Shown: positions 21,541 to 32,484, counted from the first letter of the stretch. The stretch is 64,000 nucleotides of DNA from Paralithodes platypus (GCA_032716605.1 CM064518.1:41515131-41579130), one strand, 5' to 3'. Program-made: numbers and translations. Notes: a model not told the origin generated them from the letters alone.

Positions 21541-22379
21541 ATTACATACCTGTTTCGTGCAATGTTGTTTTCATTGCAATTAAAAGTGGAGATGCTATTG
21601 AGAAAATGCTCCCAAAGAAGAAAGGAAGACTTGAATATGAAAGGATAAGGACAGAAGAATAGAGAGGGTTATCACGGAAAAAACAACACACAATGAAAAG
21701 ACAAGGTTAGATTGGAACTACGGAGGACGGTGGGGAAGGACATAACAAAAGGGAATTAAGGGGATAAGGACACCACGGACGAGAGGAGCAGTGACAGGGC
21801 ATAGCAAGGATTACCGGTATAACAAAGGACTGGGAGCAAGGACATATAAGGCAGGATATCAAAGGGTCAGAGGAGGACGCTCATGTACAGTCGCGATAAT
21901 AAGTCATTCCCCAGGTGTCATTACGTTTGGCTTGCTCTGTGCTGTATTAATGTCTGTCAGATGCTGAATAGGGTGGGTAAGTGTAGGAAAATGTTTGTAT
22001 ATTTCACTCGATATGAAGAAATGAAGCTTAGATATTGCTGATACCAATTATTGATCAAAACATACTTGGTGCCGAAACATGACTTATTAGCGCGACTGTA
22101 CTGTATGATATAACACATGGATGATCTTCAGGAGGGGCAGAAGGACAGTGGAAGGACTTGATCTTATCCAGTCAAAGAGTATAAAGAAAAACGTTTCGGT
22201 GTATCCTCACGATGCTGTTTGTAGTTGATATAGCTATCATATATGAACGAGGGAAAGGGTAACATGGCAAGAAAACCTCCTCCACTCTATTTACTCTATT
22301 TAATATTACCAATAAATGTGTGAAGTAATCTTATGAAGCAAGAACACCCATTATAATAAATAGTGGGGAAAAAATAATT
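21541..22379. other. no gene recognised
   Basis: A/G-rich between 21590 and 21880, otherwise unique. Nothing identified. Confidence 0.5.
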
Positions 22380-23035
22380 GTATTATCAATCAACACATGA
22401 GGTAAGAGGAAATAAAGACAGAGAGAGCAAGGCAATACAAAGACAATATATAACAATGTAAGACGACAGATATAGCAAGGAAGTGAAACATAGCAATAAT
22501 AAACAACAGAACCAACACGAGCGAACAAACAGCAAAGATGGGACAGAAATATCAACAGAAAACAACAGAGAGAGGACACATGAGGACAGACAGCAAAGGG
22601 ACGACAAAAACAGCAATACAAGACGACAGAGCCAGTACGAGAGGACAAATAGCAAAAAAGGCAACAACGATAGCAATTGAAGACGACAGAGACAACAACA
22701 AAAGACGAAAGAGACAGCACAAGAGGACAGACAGCAAAGGGGACAGCAGAGAAGACGACATAAACAGCAAAAGACGACAGAGACAACACAAGAGGACAGA
22801 CAGCAAAGGGGACAGCAGAGAAGACGACATAAACAGCAAAAGACGACAGAGACAACACAAGAGGACAGACAGCAAAGGGACACAGAGATAACGACACAAA
22901 CAGCAACAGAAGACGGAAGAGACAACACAAGAGGACAGACAGCAAAGGGACAACAGAGAGCAATAAAAGACGACCGAGACAGCAATGGAAGACGACAGTG
23001 ACAACAGAGAGACAGAGACAGCAGAGAGACAGGGG
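22380..23035. repeat. A/G-rich tandem repeat with GACAGACAGCAAAG units
   Basis: Strongly purine-rich + strand built from GACGACAGAGACAACA, AAGAGGACAGACAGCAAAGG and similar phrases every ~30-65 bases. Two units at about 22720-22860 are almost identical over 66 bases. The 290-residue minus-strand Leu/Val/Cys-rich open frame is the complement of this repeat, not a membrane protein. Confidence 0.85.
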
Positions 23036-23163
23036 ACCAGACCGTGGGATCTCCTTGAGCAAAGTCAATCTCACGCGATCAGTAATAACATAACTACGGC
23101 TTCCGGTCACGGCGCTCGCTTGGCCGATATATATTTTATTCAGCCCAGTCCTGCCTCTAGAAG

Positions 23164-23533
23164 TTAAGGGGGGATGGGCCAGTTTTCTGGACCACTTTCT
23201 CACTCATGTTTAACCCCATTAGTTTTCAGGTGCTAAGCTGTTTGCCCCATTAGTTAGTCGATTGTAAGACCTTTCGCCCCATTTCTTCGTCAATATTTAG
23301 ACCTTTCGTGCTATTTAGGTGTCGATTTTTTCCCTGGCGAACGATAGTGAGCCTGTAATGTTGGAAGAACCGGCCTTCGGCCGGGAAATTTTTCTACCGA
23401 AAAATGTACACATTAATCGAGAAGGGGGATTTAATGGATGTTTTTTTTTAAATTTGATGGAGGTCTAGGGAGGAAACTAGAAAATAATGAATACATGCAA
23501 AAATCGACCAAAAAGTGAACCATCCCCCCTTAA
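23164..23533. mobile_element. family E element, copy 2
   Basis: TTAA at both borders (23164-23167, 23530-23533) and perfect inverted ends TTAAGGGGGGATGG / CCATCCCCCCTTAA. The inside is as in copy 1: GTTTAACCCCATT, AAGACCTTTCGTGCTATT, a GGCGAACGATAGTGAGCC core (two changes from consensus), CCGGCCTTCGGCCGG (6-bp stem, 3-base loop), and TTGATGGAGGTCTAGGGAGG near the right end. Confidence 0.88.
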
Positions 23534-23951
23534 CCTGATCAATGTTCTGTAAAGTGGTTTGTCAGATTTTAATATGACCTCGCAATGCACAGTCACGGTC
23601 ATTAATTCTTGTGCATTTTGAAGCCTCGAACGGATTAAATGAACCTCCAAAATGCAAATATCTGATAACAAAAAAATATCAATGAGATCAAATTCAACCC
23701 GAGACAGCTTCGAAAATATATGTATCAGAAATATTGACCGTGAGTTTACATATTGATTTACAACGAAAAGGACACACGAATTCGGCCATTGTGACTTCTG
23801 CGTTTACTGAAGGGCCCGTGACGTTACTTGGAACAGCCTAATACACTAGAGGCACCTTGACGTGGGCTTAAATCCACCCTGGCAGGGGTAATGCCAGGGA
23901 AGGAGTCAGATGGTCCTGATTTCTCCCCCCCCCCCCCCCCTCTCTCTCTCT
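23534..23951. other. no gene recognised
   Basis: Unique sequence with a C-run of about 16 followed by (TC)n at 23926-23953. Confidence 0.5.
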
Positions 23952-24030
23952 CTAGAATTAATCCTGAGTCACCACCTCGTTTGGATCGTAAGGTCGGTGT
24001 GGCCAGCGTATCTATGTAAATCTATGTAAA
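23952..24030. repeat. family H repeat, copy 2
   Basis: Matches 12591-12660 over about 75 bases (TTTGGATCGTAAGGTC, GTGTGGCCAG, GTATCTATGTAAAT), also preceded by a TC run. Ends in a doubled TCTATGTAAA. Confidence 0.6.
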
Positions 24031-24059
24031 TTTCTCTTTCTCCACACAAAGTTAACCAC

Positions 24060-24565
24060 TAGAGGTGGACCGGATATCCGTATCCGTATCCGCATCCGCG
24101 GATATCCGCATCATTTTGTACATCCGCATCCAATAATGCGGATATAGTGCGGATATTTTCGTAACTAATAAGTCATAAAAAACTTATTATATTTACACTT
24201 TTACAGAATAACTAATTAACTATTAACCACTTGAAGCTCTGACACGTTTTAGAAGTTTATTTTTGCTATCATTAGACGATTTTATGCTGCTTAGGAAGGA
24301 TATGTAGGTATTAAAAGGGTAAAGAACTAAGACTATCCCAATCAACCCTCTGACTTCCATATACCCTTCCTAATCTGAAAAAAATCGTCTAATAATAGTC
24401 AGAGAACAAAAAAAAGAAGTGCATCATGGTCCTTTTCATGGATCCTCAGAGGGTTAAGAAGTAAATAGGACTATCCGCATCCGCATCCGCAAATACTGAA
24501 AATAAATATCCGCATCTCCATCAGCATCCGCAAATATCAAGAAATCAATATCAGGTCCACCTCTA
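24060..24565. mobile_element. hAT-like non-autonomous element carrying a nested family B copy
   Basis: Inverted ends TAGAGGTGGACC (24060-24071) and GGTCCACCTCTA (24554-24565) lie inside an exact 8-base target duplication TTAACCAC (24052-24059 and 24566-24573). An 8 bp duplication is characteristic of hAT transposition; the assignment is otherwise inference. Subterminal regions carry repeated (AT)CCGC hexamers in both halves. A family B copy occupies 24223-24457; without it the element is about 270 bp. No transposase. An unoccupied TTAACCAC site in the same local context lies at 24691-24698. Confidence 0.88.
24223..24457. mobile_element. family B MITE nested in the hAT-like element
   Basis: TTAACCACTTGAAGCTC at left and GATCCTCAGAGGGTTAA at right, with GCTATCATTAGACGATTTTA and AAAATCGTCTAATAATAGTC arms. 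A diverged subfamily. TTAA is present on both borders. It must be younger than the hAT-like host element. Confidence 0.85.
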
Positions 24566-24765
24566 TTAACCACACATACATACGAACAGACACACGCAAT
24601 CAGTCATGCAAAAGCACACACACAATCACTTCCTTTATCCCCATCTCACTCACTCACTCACACTCTTTCTCTCTCTCCACACACACAGAGTTAACCACAC
24701 ATACATAGCCTACGCACAGACACACGCAATCAGTCATGCAAAAGCACACACACAATCACTTCCCT
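24566..24765. repeat. ~120-bp tandem host duplication
   Basis: TTAACCACACATACATA followed by GACACACGCAATCAGTCATG and CAAAAGCACACACACAATCA occurs twice (about 24566-24640 and 24691-24765). The phrase CTCTTTCTCCACACAAAGTT before the hAT-like element recurs before the second copy. So one repeat unit received the element and the other preserves the empty site. Confidence 0.85.
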
Positions 24766-24792
24766 TAACTCCATCTCACTCAGTCTCACTCA

Positions 24793-24800
<8 letters not shown>

Positions 24801-24834
<34 letters not shown>

Positions 24835-24862
24835 CTCACTCTCTCTCTCTCTCTCTCTCTCT
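24801..24862. repeat. (CA)n-(TC)n microsatellite
   Basis: CA run followed directly by a TC run. Confidence 0.95.
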
Positions 24863-24924
24863 CTGATTTATGGGCGCTTGTTACAGACTGCCTATTCATC
24901 ATTGGGCATCTGTTAAGGCTCTAT

Positions 24925-25368
24925 CAGTATTGCCATTAGCAAACTAAGATGAATTTGACATATCCATTATCAATACGGTACTCAACATTCCCTTCCTTGC
25001 AGTATAATGATCGTTAGTAGCTCCTGTGGACAAGTGGACTGTGAACAAATGGACTATAGAAACAAGGACTGTGAAAAAATGGACTGTAGACAAATGGACC
25101 GTGCATATGACTGTTAGTAGCTCCTGTGGAAAAAAAATGGACTGTAGACAAATGGACCGTGCATATGACTGTACTAACAGTCATATGCACGGTCCATTTG
25201 TCTACAGTCCATTTTTTCACAGTCCATGTTTCTATAGTACATTTTTACACAGTCCACTTGTCTACAGGAGCTACTAACGATCATTATACTGCAAGGGAGG
25301 GAATGTTGAGTATACCGTATTGATAATGGATATGTCATATTCATCTTAGTTTGCTAATGGCAATACTG
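24925..25368. mobile_element. foldback (long inverted repeat) with 15-bp repeats in the arms
   Basis: The left arm starts CAGTATTGCCATTAGC (24925) and the right arm ends GCTAATGGCAATACTG (25368). Almost the whole 444 bp pairs with itself, around a four-base centre near 25173-25176 (GACTGT-ACTA-ACAGTC). The outer ~95 bases of each arm are complex sequence. The inner parts are 15-bp units of the type GGACTGTGAACAAAT. The left arm is longer because one inner block with GTTAGTAGCTCCTGTGG is duplicated. An (N/D)KWTV-repeat open frame across it is a by-product of the 15-bp period. No target duplication was seen, so it could be a foldback transposon or a local inverted duplication. Confidence 0.85.
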
Positions 25369-25538
25369 AAGGAGACATTACATTAAGTAATAGTGACTGA
25401 CAGTTTTGGAGCTACATACAACAATGTTTTTACCACACACACACAAACCTTTATTCCTACAGCCAATTATTTCCTGCGACATTCCTAAATCATTCACTCG
25501 ATCACTACACTTTATCTTAATAAATGCTCATATCTTCC

Positions 25539-25542
<4 letters not shown>

Positions 25543-25610
<68 letters not shown>
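25543..25610. repeat. (CA)n-(TC)n microsatellite
   Basis: CA run followed by TC run, same compound order as at 24801. Confidence 0.95.
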
Positions 25611-25614
<4 letters not shown>

Positions 25615-25619
25615 TCTCC

Positions 25620-26694
25620 TCCCTGGTGTGGAATGACAAGTACCAGATGCCTAAATAAATGTACTAATTTTCGCCGCCTTGTAACACCCGAAGACAAAGG
25701 CTCCCAATACTATCATTTACTCCCAGTATGGTCACTATTCTTCGTCCACCTGGGCCGTCTTTGGTATGCGTAGGTGATAATTATTCCAGGGGTCTGAGCG
25801 AGGAATTAAGGGAACGAGTGAACAATTAGGCAACAGGGCAGGTAGCGTGTGAAGTCCCAGCCCTTTTTTACGTTGCCAGGTGTTCTTTATTTAAAACAAC
25901 ATTGAAGAGAAAAGTAATTGGCTGCCTCCGTGTTTATTTAACTTATATATCGAATAATTACCAACCTATAATATTTAGTGGGGATACATTAATTATATAG
26001 ATGTCATAGTAATGTTTGGGATATGGGAAGATTGCACAAGAGGAGCCGAGTAGCCACGTTTCACTCCTCAAACAACAACAACAACAACAGCTCTTTTGTT
26101 TTTAGTTATAAGTTAGTTAGATTTATTGGGGCCAAAATGAATTACCACGACAGAGCTCCAATGGTTAAGTTAAACAATTGAGGCTTTTCTGCAGATAATA
26201 AAGCTCCGCAGGTGAAGTATGAATAAAGTATGATAAGGTGGCTATGAGTGTGTCAGACTATAGTGGTGGTGTGAAGGAAGGTGTGAATGTTGCCCCGGGC
26301 GGTGTTGTGTGCTGGGGTGGCTGACCAGTAAGAAGTCTATTGGGAGAATATGCTATGGATATATTGTTGCATACCTAGCACTGTTCAAGGGACTGGAGTT
26401 TTCGCATAGAGGCTCCAGGCCGGACGTCATTCTTGACTTACAGTGTGCTGGCTTAATAATCCAATAGGGTTGATAGCCTCTGAAGTCCTATTTTACTTAA
26501 CTAGCACTGTTGCTCTGAGTACGTTCAATTAATGTAAGTGTGGGTATAAACTATAAACTAACTTATTCGTTGACTTTAGAGCTTTGCAGGTATATTCTAA
26601 AATATCTGTGAAATAATGAGTCATTGTAATATCTCGTTTGGGCTCGAACATACAACACACTCAAATGAACAGAAAGCTATTATTGATTGAGTGT
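25620..26694. other. no gene recognised
   Basis: Unique sequence upstream of the LINE. A short (CAA)n at 26071-26088. I looked for a LINE endonuclease domain upstream of the RT and did not see one. Confidence 0.55.
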
Positions 26695-28515
26695 AATTAA
26701 ACAACACAGGGGACAAAAAGGAAATGAGCGAACTCTTAAGCAGGCAGTATGAAATGGTATTCAGTGAGCCTGATGAAACAAAAGTCATCAGAGACCAAAA
26801 TATATTTTTCATGGAAACCTCCCCCACGGAAACCCCTCAGATGCTGGATATTGATTTCGGTCCAAAAGACATAGAAGAGGCCATTTCCAACATGCCATCC
26901 CACTCGGCACCAGGCCCGGACTCATGGAATTCGATCCTAATGAAGAAATGTAAGGAAAACTTCTCAAAACACCTGGCTATAATGTGGAGAAGGAGTCTAG
27001 ACACTGGTGACATACCAGATAGCTTGAAAAACGCAATAATTGCCCCACTGCATAAAGGAGGGAGTAAAGCACTACCAAAAAACTACCGCCCGGTAGCTCT
27101 AACCTCTCACATCATTAAAGTTTTCGAGCGAGTCCTGCGAAGCAAAATTTCAACATTCATGGAGACAAATGAACTACACAACACCGGTCAACATGGGTTC
27201 AGAGCGGGAAGATCATGTCTCTCACAACTTTTGGAACACTATGACAAAATTCTTAAAGCGCTAGAAGAAAAGAAAAACGTGGATGTCATTTACACCGATT
27301 TTGCTAAGGCATTTGATAAATGTGACCATGGTATAATAGCCCACAAACTGAAAGCAAAAGGTATAACTGGGAAAATCGGACGGTGGATATACAATTTCCT
27401 CGTAAACCGAAAACAATCGGTAGCAGTAAACCAAGTCACTTCTGAGCCTTGGGATGTCAAAAGCTCAGTGCCCCAAGGAACAGTGCTAGCGCCCCTTCTG
27501 TTCCTCATACTAATTTGCGACATAGATACCAACACCAGACACAGTACGGTGTCGTCATTTGCTGATGACACAAAATTAAGCAAGATAGTAAACACACAAG
27601 AGGACACGGGCCGACTGCAGGAAGACATGAATGTAGTGTTCCAGTGGACCAGGGAAAACAACATGCAATTCAATGAGGAAAAATTCCAATTAATACGGTA
27701 CGGAGATAATAATGGTGTTAAAGAAATTACAAATTACTTAACAGAATCTAACCACATAATAGAACGGAAAGACAGTGTGAAAGACCTTGGGGTATTAATG
27801 TCTGAAAATATGGGTTTCAAAGTACATAACCAGGTCAAAGTGGCGGCTGCGAAACGTCTAACGGGTTGGATTCTGCGTACTTTTAAAACACGCGGTGAAT
27901 TGCCTATGATAACGCTCTTCAAATCTCTAGTGCTACCGCGGCGGCTTGAATACTGTAGCGTATTAACATCCCCATACAAAGCAGGTGACATAAATGACGT
28001 AGAGAGTGTACAAAGAAATTTCACTTCGCATATAAGTTCGATAAAACATCTACACTATTGGGAGCGTTTAAGAGCACTGAATCTGTACTCACTGGAACGT
28101 AGAAGAGAACGTTACCTAATAATATACACGTGGAAAATCGCAGAGAGTTTAGTACCAAACCTACATACTCCGATAGTCATGAAATTCAGTGATAGGAGAG
28201 GCTGGGAATGCGAAATCCCCCGGATGAATAACAGGGGTGCTATGGGCTCTCTGCGAGAGGGCTGGTTATCACACAGAGGCCCACGTCTCTTCAACAAACT
28301 CCCACGGCGAGTAAGAGACATGAGGGACATCTCGTTAGACAACTTCAAGAGAGCCCTAGATGTCGAACTGCAAAAAGTGCCAGACGAGCCCATCCTAGCA
28401 AGGGAGCGAGCTGTCGCTTCAAACAGTCTACTGCACCAAATCACCACCCATAACGAGGGGTGTCGCGCTCCTTGGTGCCGCTAGAAGAGCGGAGAACACA
28501 TCAAAAGGTAAGGTA
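26695..28515 (+). mobile_element. 5'-truncated LINE with intact reverse transcriptase
   Basis: Contains the linker and whole RT domain of a non-LTR retrotransposon but no ORF1 or endonuclease. The frame upstream of the first Met continues to a TAA at 26694. The protein frame ends at a TAG (28482-28484). The short 3' region AGCGGAGAACACATCAAAAG then GTAAGGTA looks like a 3' end with AAGGT-type short repeats, not poly-A. Target duplications were not found by eye. The clade is probably in the jockey/I supergroup, inferred from motif style only. Confidence 0.85.
26724..28484 (+). CDS. non-LTR retrotransposon reverse transcriptase (586 aa, endonuclease missing)
   Basis: RNA-dependent DNA polymerase that would copy the element's RNA at a nicked target. 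Visible motifs in order: linker (about 1-50); SAPGPDSWNSILMKK (about 65-80); IIAPLHKGGSKALPKNYRPV (about 104-123); GFRAGRSCLSQLLE (about 150); motif A YTDFAKAFDKCDHG with catalytic Asp192; SSVPQGTVLAPLLFLILICD, where the usual Gly of VLGPLLF is Ala; motif C FADDTK at 279-284 with Asp281 and Asp282; thumb VKDLGVLMSENMGF; and a conserved tail with YWERLRALNLYSLERRRERY and PRLFNKLPRRV. The frame is open for 586 codons without a stop, so loss of function, if any, comes from the missing upstream domain. The chosen Met is only the first in frame; the true protein would have begun further upstream. It is an inserted element and not a host gene. Confidence 0.9.
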   Translation: MSELLSRQYEMVFSEPDETKVIRDQNIFFMETSPTETPQMLDIDFGPKDIEEAISNMPSHSAPGPDSWNSILMKKCKENFSKHLAIMWRRSLDTGDIPDSLKNAIIAPLHKGGSKALPKNYRPVALTSHIIKVFERVLRSKISTFMETNELHNTGQHGFRAGRSCLSQLLEHYDKILKALEEKKNVDVIYTDFAKAFDKCDHGIIAHKLKAKGITGKIGRWIYNFLVNRKQSVAVNQVTSEPWDVKSSVPQGTVLAPLLFLILICDIDTNTRHSTVSSFADDTKLSKIVNTQEDTGRLQEDMNVVFQWTRENNMQFNEEKFQLIRYGDNNGVKEITNYLTESNHIIERKDSVKDLGVLMSENMGFKVHNQVKVAAAKRLTGWILRTFKTRGELPMITLFKSLVLPRRLEYCSVLTSPYKAGDINDVESVQRNFTSHISSIKHLHYWERLRALNLYSLERRRERYLIIYTWKIAESLVPNLHTPIVMKFSDRRGWECEIPRMNNRGAMGSLREGWLSHRGPRLFNKLPRRVRDMRDISLDNFKRALDVELQKVPDEPILARERAVASNSLLHQITTHNEGCRAPWCR

Positions 28516-30090
28516 TCCTGTGATTTTTTTCGCGAATCAGGGCCAGCATACAGTAGTCACACATTATGAAAAAAATAAAATCTAGGTGGGTGACAGCGCA
28601 AGGAAGGTAACATGAAATTCTTCCTGTAGACGAAATACATACGCACACACACACGCACACACTTTTTCTTTCATGTTCATGTTCCTGCTGTAATAATATA
28701 AAGTTTCAGGATTTCCTTCTCTTCCTGATTAACACAATTACTTTCCTCCACTTCTATTCAAATGTAGCTGGGTTAATTTCCTTATTACCTTATAACCCGT
28801 CTGTCTATCTCGTCTCTAACAACGCTGTTCTTATCAAGGGAATTAAACCAGTGCTCTAAAAATTCCTTCGTGACACGTAATTATTAATGTTTTCTTGTAT
28901 CATGTTTCTTGCCATCCATCATATTAAATTCTGCAAACTACTCCGCCCTACATTCAGAACTCGCAACATACTTCACCTATAACTTCCAAAATTCTCCTAA
29001 AAACTCCACATCGAGCATGTCCATCATATTTCTCATTCGATTAATTAAAATCAACTCATCTTCCATCCAGAGCGCCTTGATAGTCTTACCTTCCAATTAC
29101 ATCCACCCAAGTACTCCATCCTTCATCTACAGTGCTACTCCATACTTTAGTTACTATTCGATTCCAACAAAATCACCAATTTCAGAAATTCTAGAAGCAA
29201 TTCCTAAGACTATAATGCAAACGAAACCATAGCACCGTAGTGATTCAATCATATTACCGGGCATATTACTGTTCCGTGTCAAGGAGACAAAGGCCGCGGC
29301 ACACCCACCAAACCCGAGGCTCTCTTGATTTACTGCACCCGAGCTAAGTCAATACCCAATAGTCAGGACCCAGAAATCGAATCACAGAGCGGCGTAACCA
29401 CATCTGACTCGGGGGGAAAACCAGTAAAGGTAGTTCGCAGGATTTTGTGATTGAATGAAGAGATGGTTGCATTCGTACCGTTGGTAACTGAATTCATTCT
29501 TTGACTGGAGTATACTGATTAGGCCTATATATTTTTGCAACGAAAATAAGCAATATAATTTTTCAATTGGGAAAAATAAAGGGTGTGCATGCTAATTAAA
29601 TCAACGTTAAACTAATGTGTTGGTCATGGGTAAACACTGAGCAAAGAGGAAACTAGTTATTGCAAAGAAAGCTTATATGTTAGAAAATAGAGTGTTTAAG
29701 GCATACTTAGACAAGATGAAAACTTTTTGAAGGAGTAAACCTCTTAATGGTTGCATCAAACATAGATGAACGCTATTGATGATAAAGGAAGACATGAAGG
29801 AACAAGATGAAAAGAAGCTGGATTTCCAGACACACAGACGCAAAACGGAAAACGTAAGGACAGCTGGGGAAAATAAATGACTGCTTAGTACGTGCAAAGA
29901 AGACGGAAGCTTATGAAGATGTCGTTCTCTCTCTCTCTCTCTCTCATTCACTCCATCTCACTCTCAGCCACTCACGCTCTCTCCCTCGGGGCCAAATGTC
30001 TCGCAGGGTACAAGCATCCTGAGACACCACAGCCATGCGGGGGCCCCCGCCCCCAGCCCCCCAGGTGTCACGATAACCCTGACACAGACA
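28516..30090. other. no gene recognised
   Basis: AT-rich. A 107-residue open frame at 28909-29232 (+) shows no motif. (TC)n short run at 29928-29945. Nothing else. Confidence 0.5.
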
Positions 30091-30094
30091 CACG

Positions 30095-30290
30095 GAGGAG
30101 GAGGTGGACTGAAGTGGAGGAGATTGGAGCGAGGAGTGGGTGGAGGAGTGGAGGAGTTTGGATCGAGGAGTGGGTGGAGGAGAGGAGGAATTTGGAGCGA
30201 GGAGTGGGTGGAGGAGTTTGGAGCGAGAAGTGGGTGGAGGAGTTTGGAGCGAGGACTCCGAGGAGTGAGTGGAGGAGAGGAAGACGTGGA
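30095..30290. repeat. G/A-rich minisatellite (GTGGAGGAGTTTGGAGCGAG)
   Basis: About six units of GTGGAGGAG(A/T)... with TTTGGAGCGAGGAGTGGGTG, each roughly 27-36 bases. The EEFGARSGWR-like frame is a repeat artefact. Confidence 0.85.
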
Positions 30291-31693
30291 AGAGGATAAA
30301 TGAGGGGCGGCTCTCTCCTCGTTGCCAATTGAAGCCTGGCGAACTCTACCATAGGTGAGGTAGAAGGATTGGGAGAAGGCATTACAAGGAGGAGAAAGAG
30401 AAGAGTAAAAGGTGTAAAAAGAGGAACACTGGAATATGCGAACTAGAGGAGGATACAGTTGGGTAAGAGATGGGAGTCGTTGGAGGAGGAAGGGAGCATA
30501 TGGGAAAATTAGTAAAAAAAAATAAAAAAAATAGTAGAACACACCATTTTATATGAGGGAAAACAACTCCTTCTGAGACAACCCAGAAGAAGAAGAAGAG
30601 GCTGGGGACGAGGGGAGACAAATATAGGGTTGGAGAGTATGGGAACAAAAGACTTGAGGAGATAAGAATTGAATGGAAGAATTGGTATCGCAACAACGAG
30701 GTCAAATGAGGAGAGGATGAGAAGGAAAGGCTTGAAATGGGAAAGTATAAGAGTTAGGGAAAAGATGGGAAAGATAGGAGAGAATCAGGAATTGAGGGAT
30801 AAATAAGAAGAAATTGTGAACAAACATACATATAAGATAAAAAAGACGAAGTAATAAATATGTAAGAGAGACAAAATAAACGAAACGTAGAACGAGGGCA
30901 TGTGTATATCTCGCTAATTGTCTGGCGAAATATGAATACCGAATATGAAATTTGCAAACGCTAATCACACACAAGAGGCTGGGCACAGAATTGGGTTTAA
31001 AACATGAAACGAGTAACTGAAGGAAAGGCCTGAAAATTAAATGAAACCAGTATGAAGTAAAAATCACACTGGCGACTGACACAGAAAGCCAAGAACACAA
31101 AACACAAAGCACAGAAAGCACAGAGAGAGAAAACAAAAAGAGCACCAACGTTAAAACCACAGACGGCAAATATCTCAGAAACCAAAGAACGTGGAAAACG
31201 GAGAATATAGAATGCAAAGAACGTAGAAATTATAGCACAACTAAATAGAGAACCCAGATGTAAAGCATACACAAAGAAAAAAACACTAGAAGCCAAAATC
31301 ATAGAAATCCATGATAACAAAAAACAAAGAGCACAGATAGCAAAAAAAAACAAAGAGCACAGATAGCAAAAAAAAAAAAAAAAACATACGCAATGCACAT
31401 AAGAAGGAAAAACACAATCATAAAAATATAACAGAAAGTAAATAACACAACATGCAAAGAATATAGACAGTAATGAACACGGGTAGGAAAAACAAAAAAA
31501 GCAAAACACATAGAAAGCAGAGGAAGCAGAGAGAAAGAACACAGAACACGAATAGCTCTGAAAGCAAAGCACACATAACAGCCAAGAGCAAAGCGAGAGA
31601 AGAGAAGAGAGAGAGAGAGAGCAAGCAACTTTGGTACACAGAGAAAGCGCAGGAGATGCATGATAAGCCAAGCAAAGGGGAGAATGAATAGAC

Positions 31694-31696
<3 letters not shown>

Positions 31697-31787
<91 letters not shown>

Positions 31788-31895
31788 AAGAGAGAGAGAG
31801 CGAGAGAGAGATCGTCCTGAGATAATTATAATACCGGTATGTTGTTCAAAATCAATATTTTCAATTAGATTAGCATCATCTGTACTATAATGCTG

Positions 31896-31957
<62 letters not shown>
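31697..31957. repeat. (GT)n-(GA)n and second (GA)n microsatellite
   Basis: GT then GA at 31697-31811; a ~80-base unique spacer containing TACCGGTA; then GA at 31897-31957. Confidence 0.93.
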
Positions 31958-31960
<3 letters not shown>

Positions 31961-32484
31961 ATGCAAGAACGAGCGAGAAAAAAAAGACCAGCTAACGAGA
32001 TAGAGAGGGAGAGAGTGGGTCTTTTAGGCGCAAACAGCAAGACAAATATGAGTAACTGCGCTAGACCTGGGATCTGGGTAGGGAGCGGTGGGACGGGGTA
32101 AAATCAGCGAGCGGCATAATAGCGACGCTGTGTGGACAAATATGTACACGCACCCAGCAAAAATACACTCACAGAAATTACGGAAAGGCTGTCTGGAGGA
32201 AAAAATTGAATGGAGTAATGAGGACGTGGGAATTGAGAAAGCTGGTGTGAATGGGAGAGGAAGTGGATTTAATAGAATGTAAGAAGCTAAGTACCGTGAG
32301 GATCCTTAGCCCTTTGAAATCCGTGAAGTTAAAGAATATCGTTTGTACAGTACATAGCTGGAATAAAGGAAAGATGTTGTCATTGGGTAGGAAGGGAATG
32401 AGATAGTGAATTAACGGAGAATGCTAATGTAGTAGTCTGTCTATAGCAAACATAATTTAAGAAAAGCCTACATGATGACATGGC

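Noticed and set aside
22331..23203. 290-residue Leu/Val/Cys-rich minus-strand frame resembling a membrane protein
   Set aside because: It is the complement of an A/G-rich tandem repeat (GACAGACAGCAAAG) and shows repeat-unit periodicity, with no membrane-protein architecture.
25026..25323. KWTVDKWTV-repeat open frames
   Set aside because: By-product of the 15-bp repeats in the arms of the foldback; the same peptide appears from both strands.
29280..29410. Minus-strand tRNA-like segment with GATTCGATTTC
   Set aside because: Spacing and stems do not fit a tRNA and no second copy was seen.
30702..31898. Phe/Leu/Ser/Cys-rich minus-strand frames of 171-224 residues
   Set aside because: Low-complexity complement of the purine-rich tract and GA microsatellites; overlapping frames all look alike.
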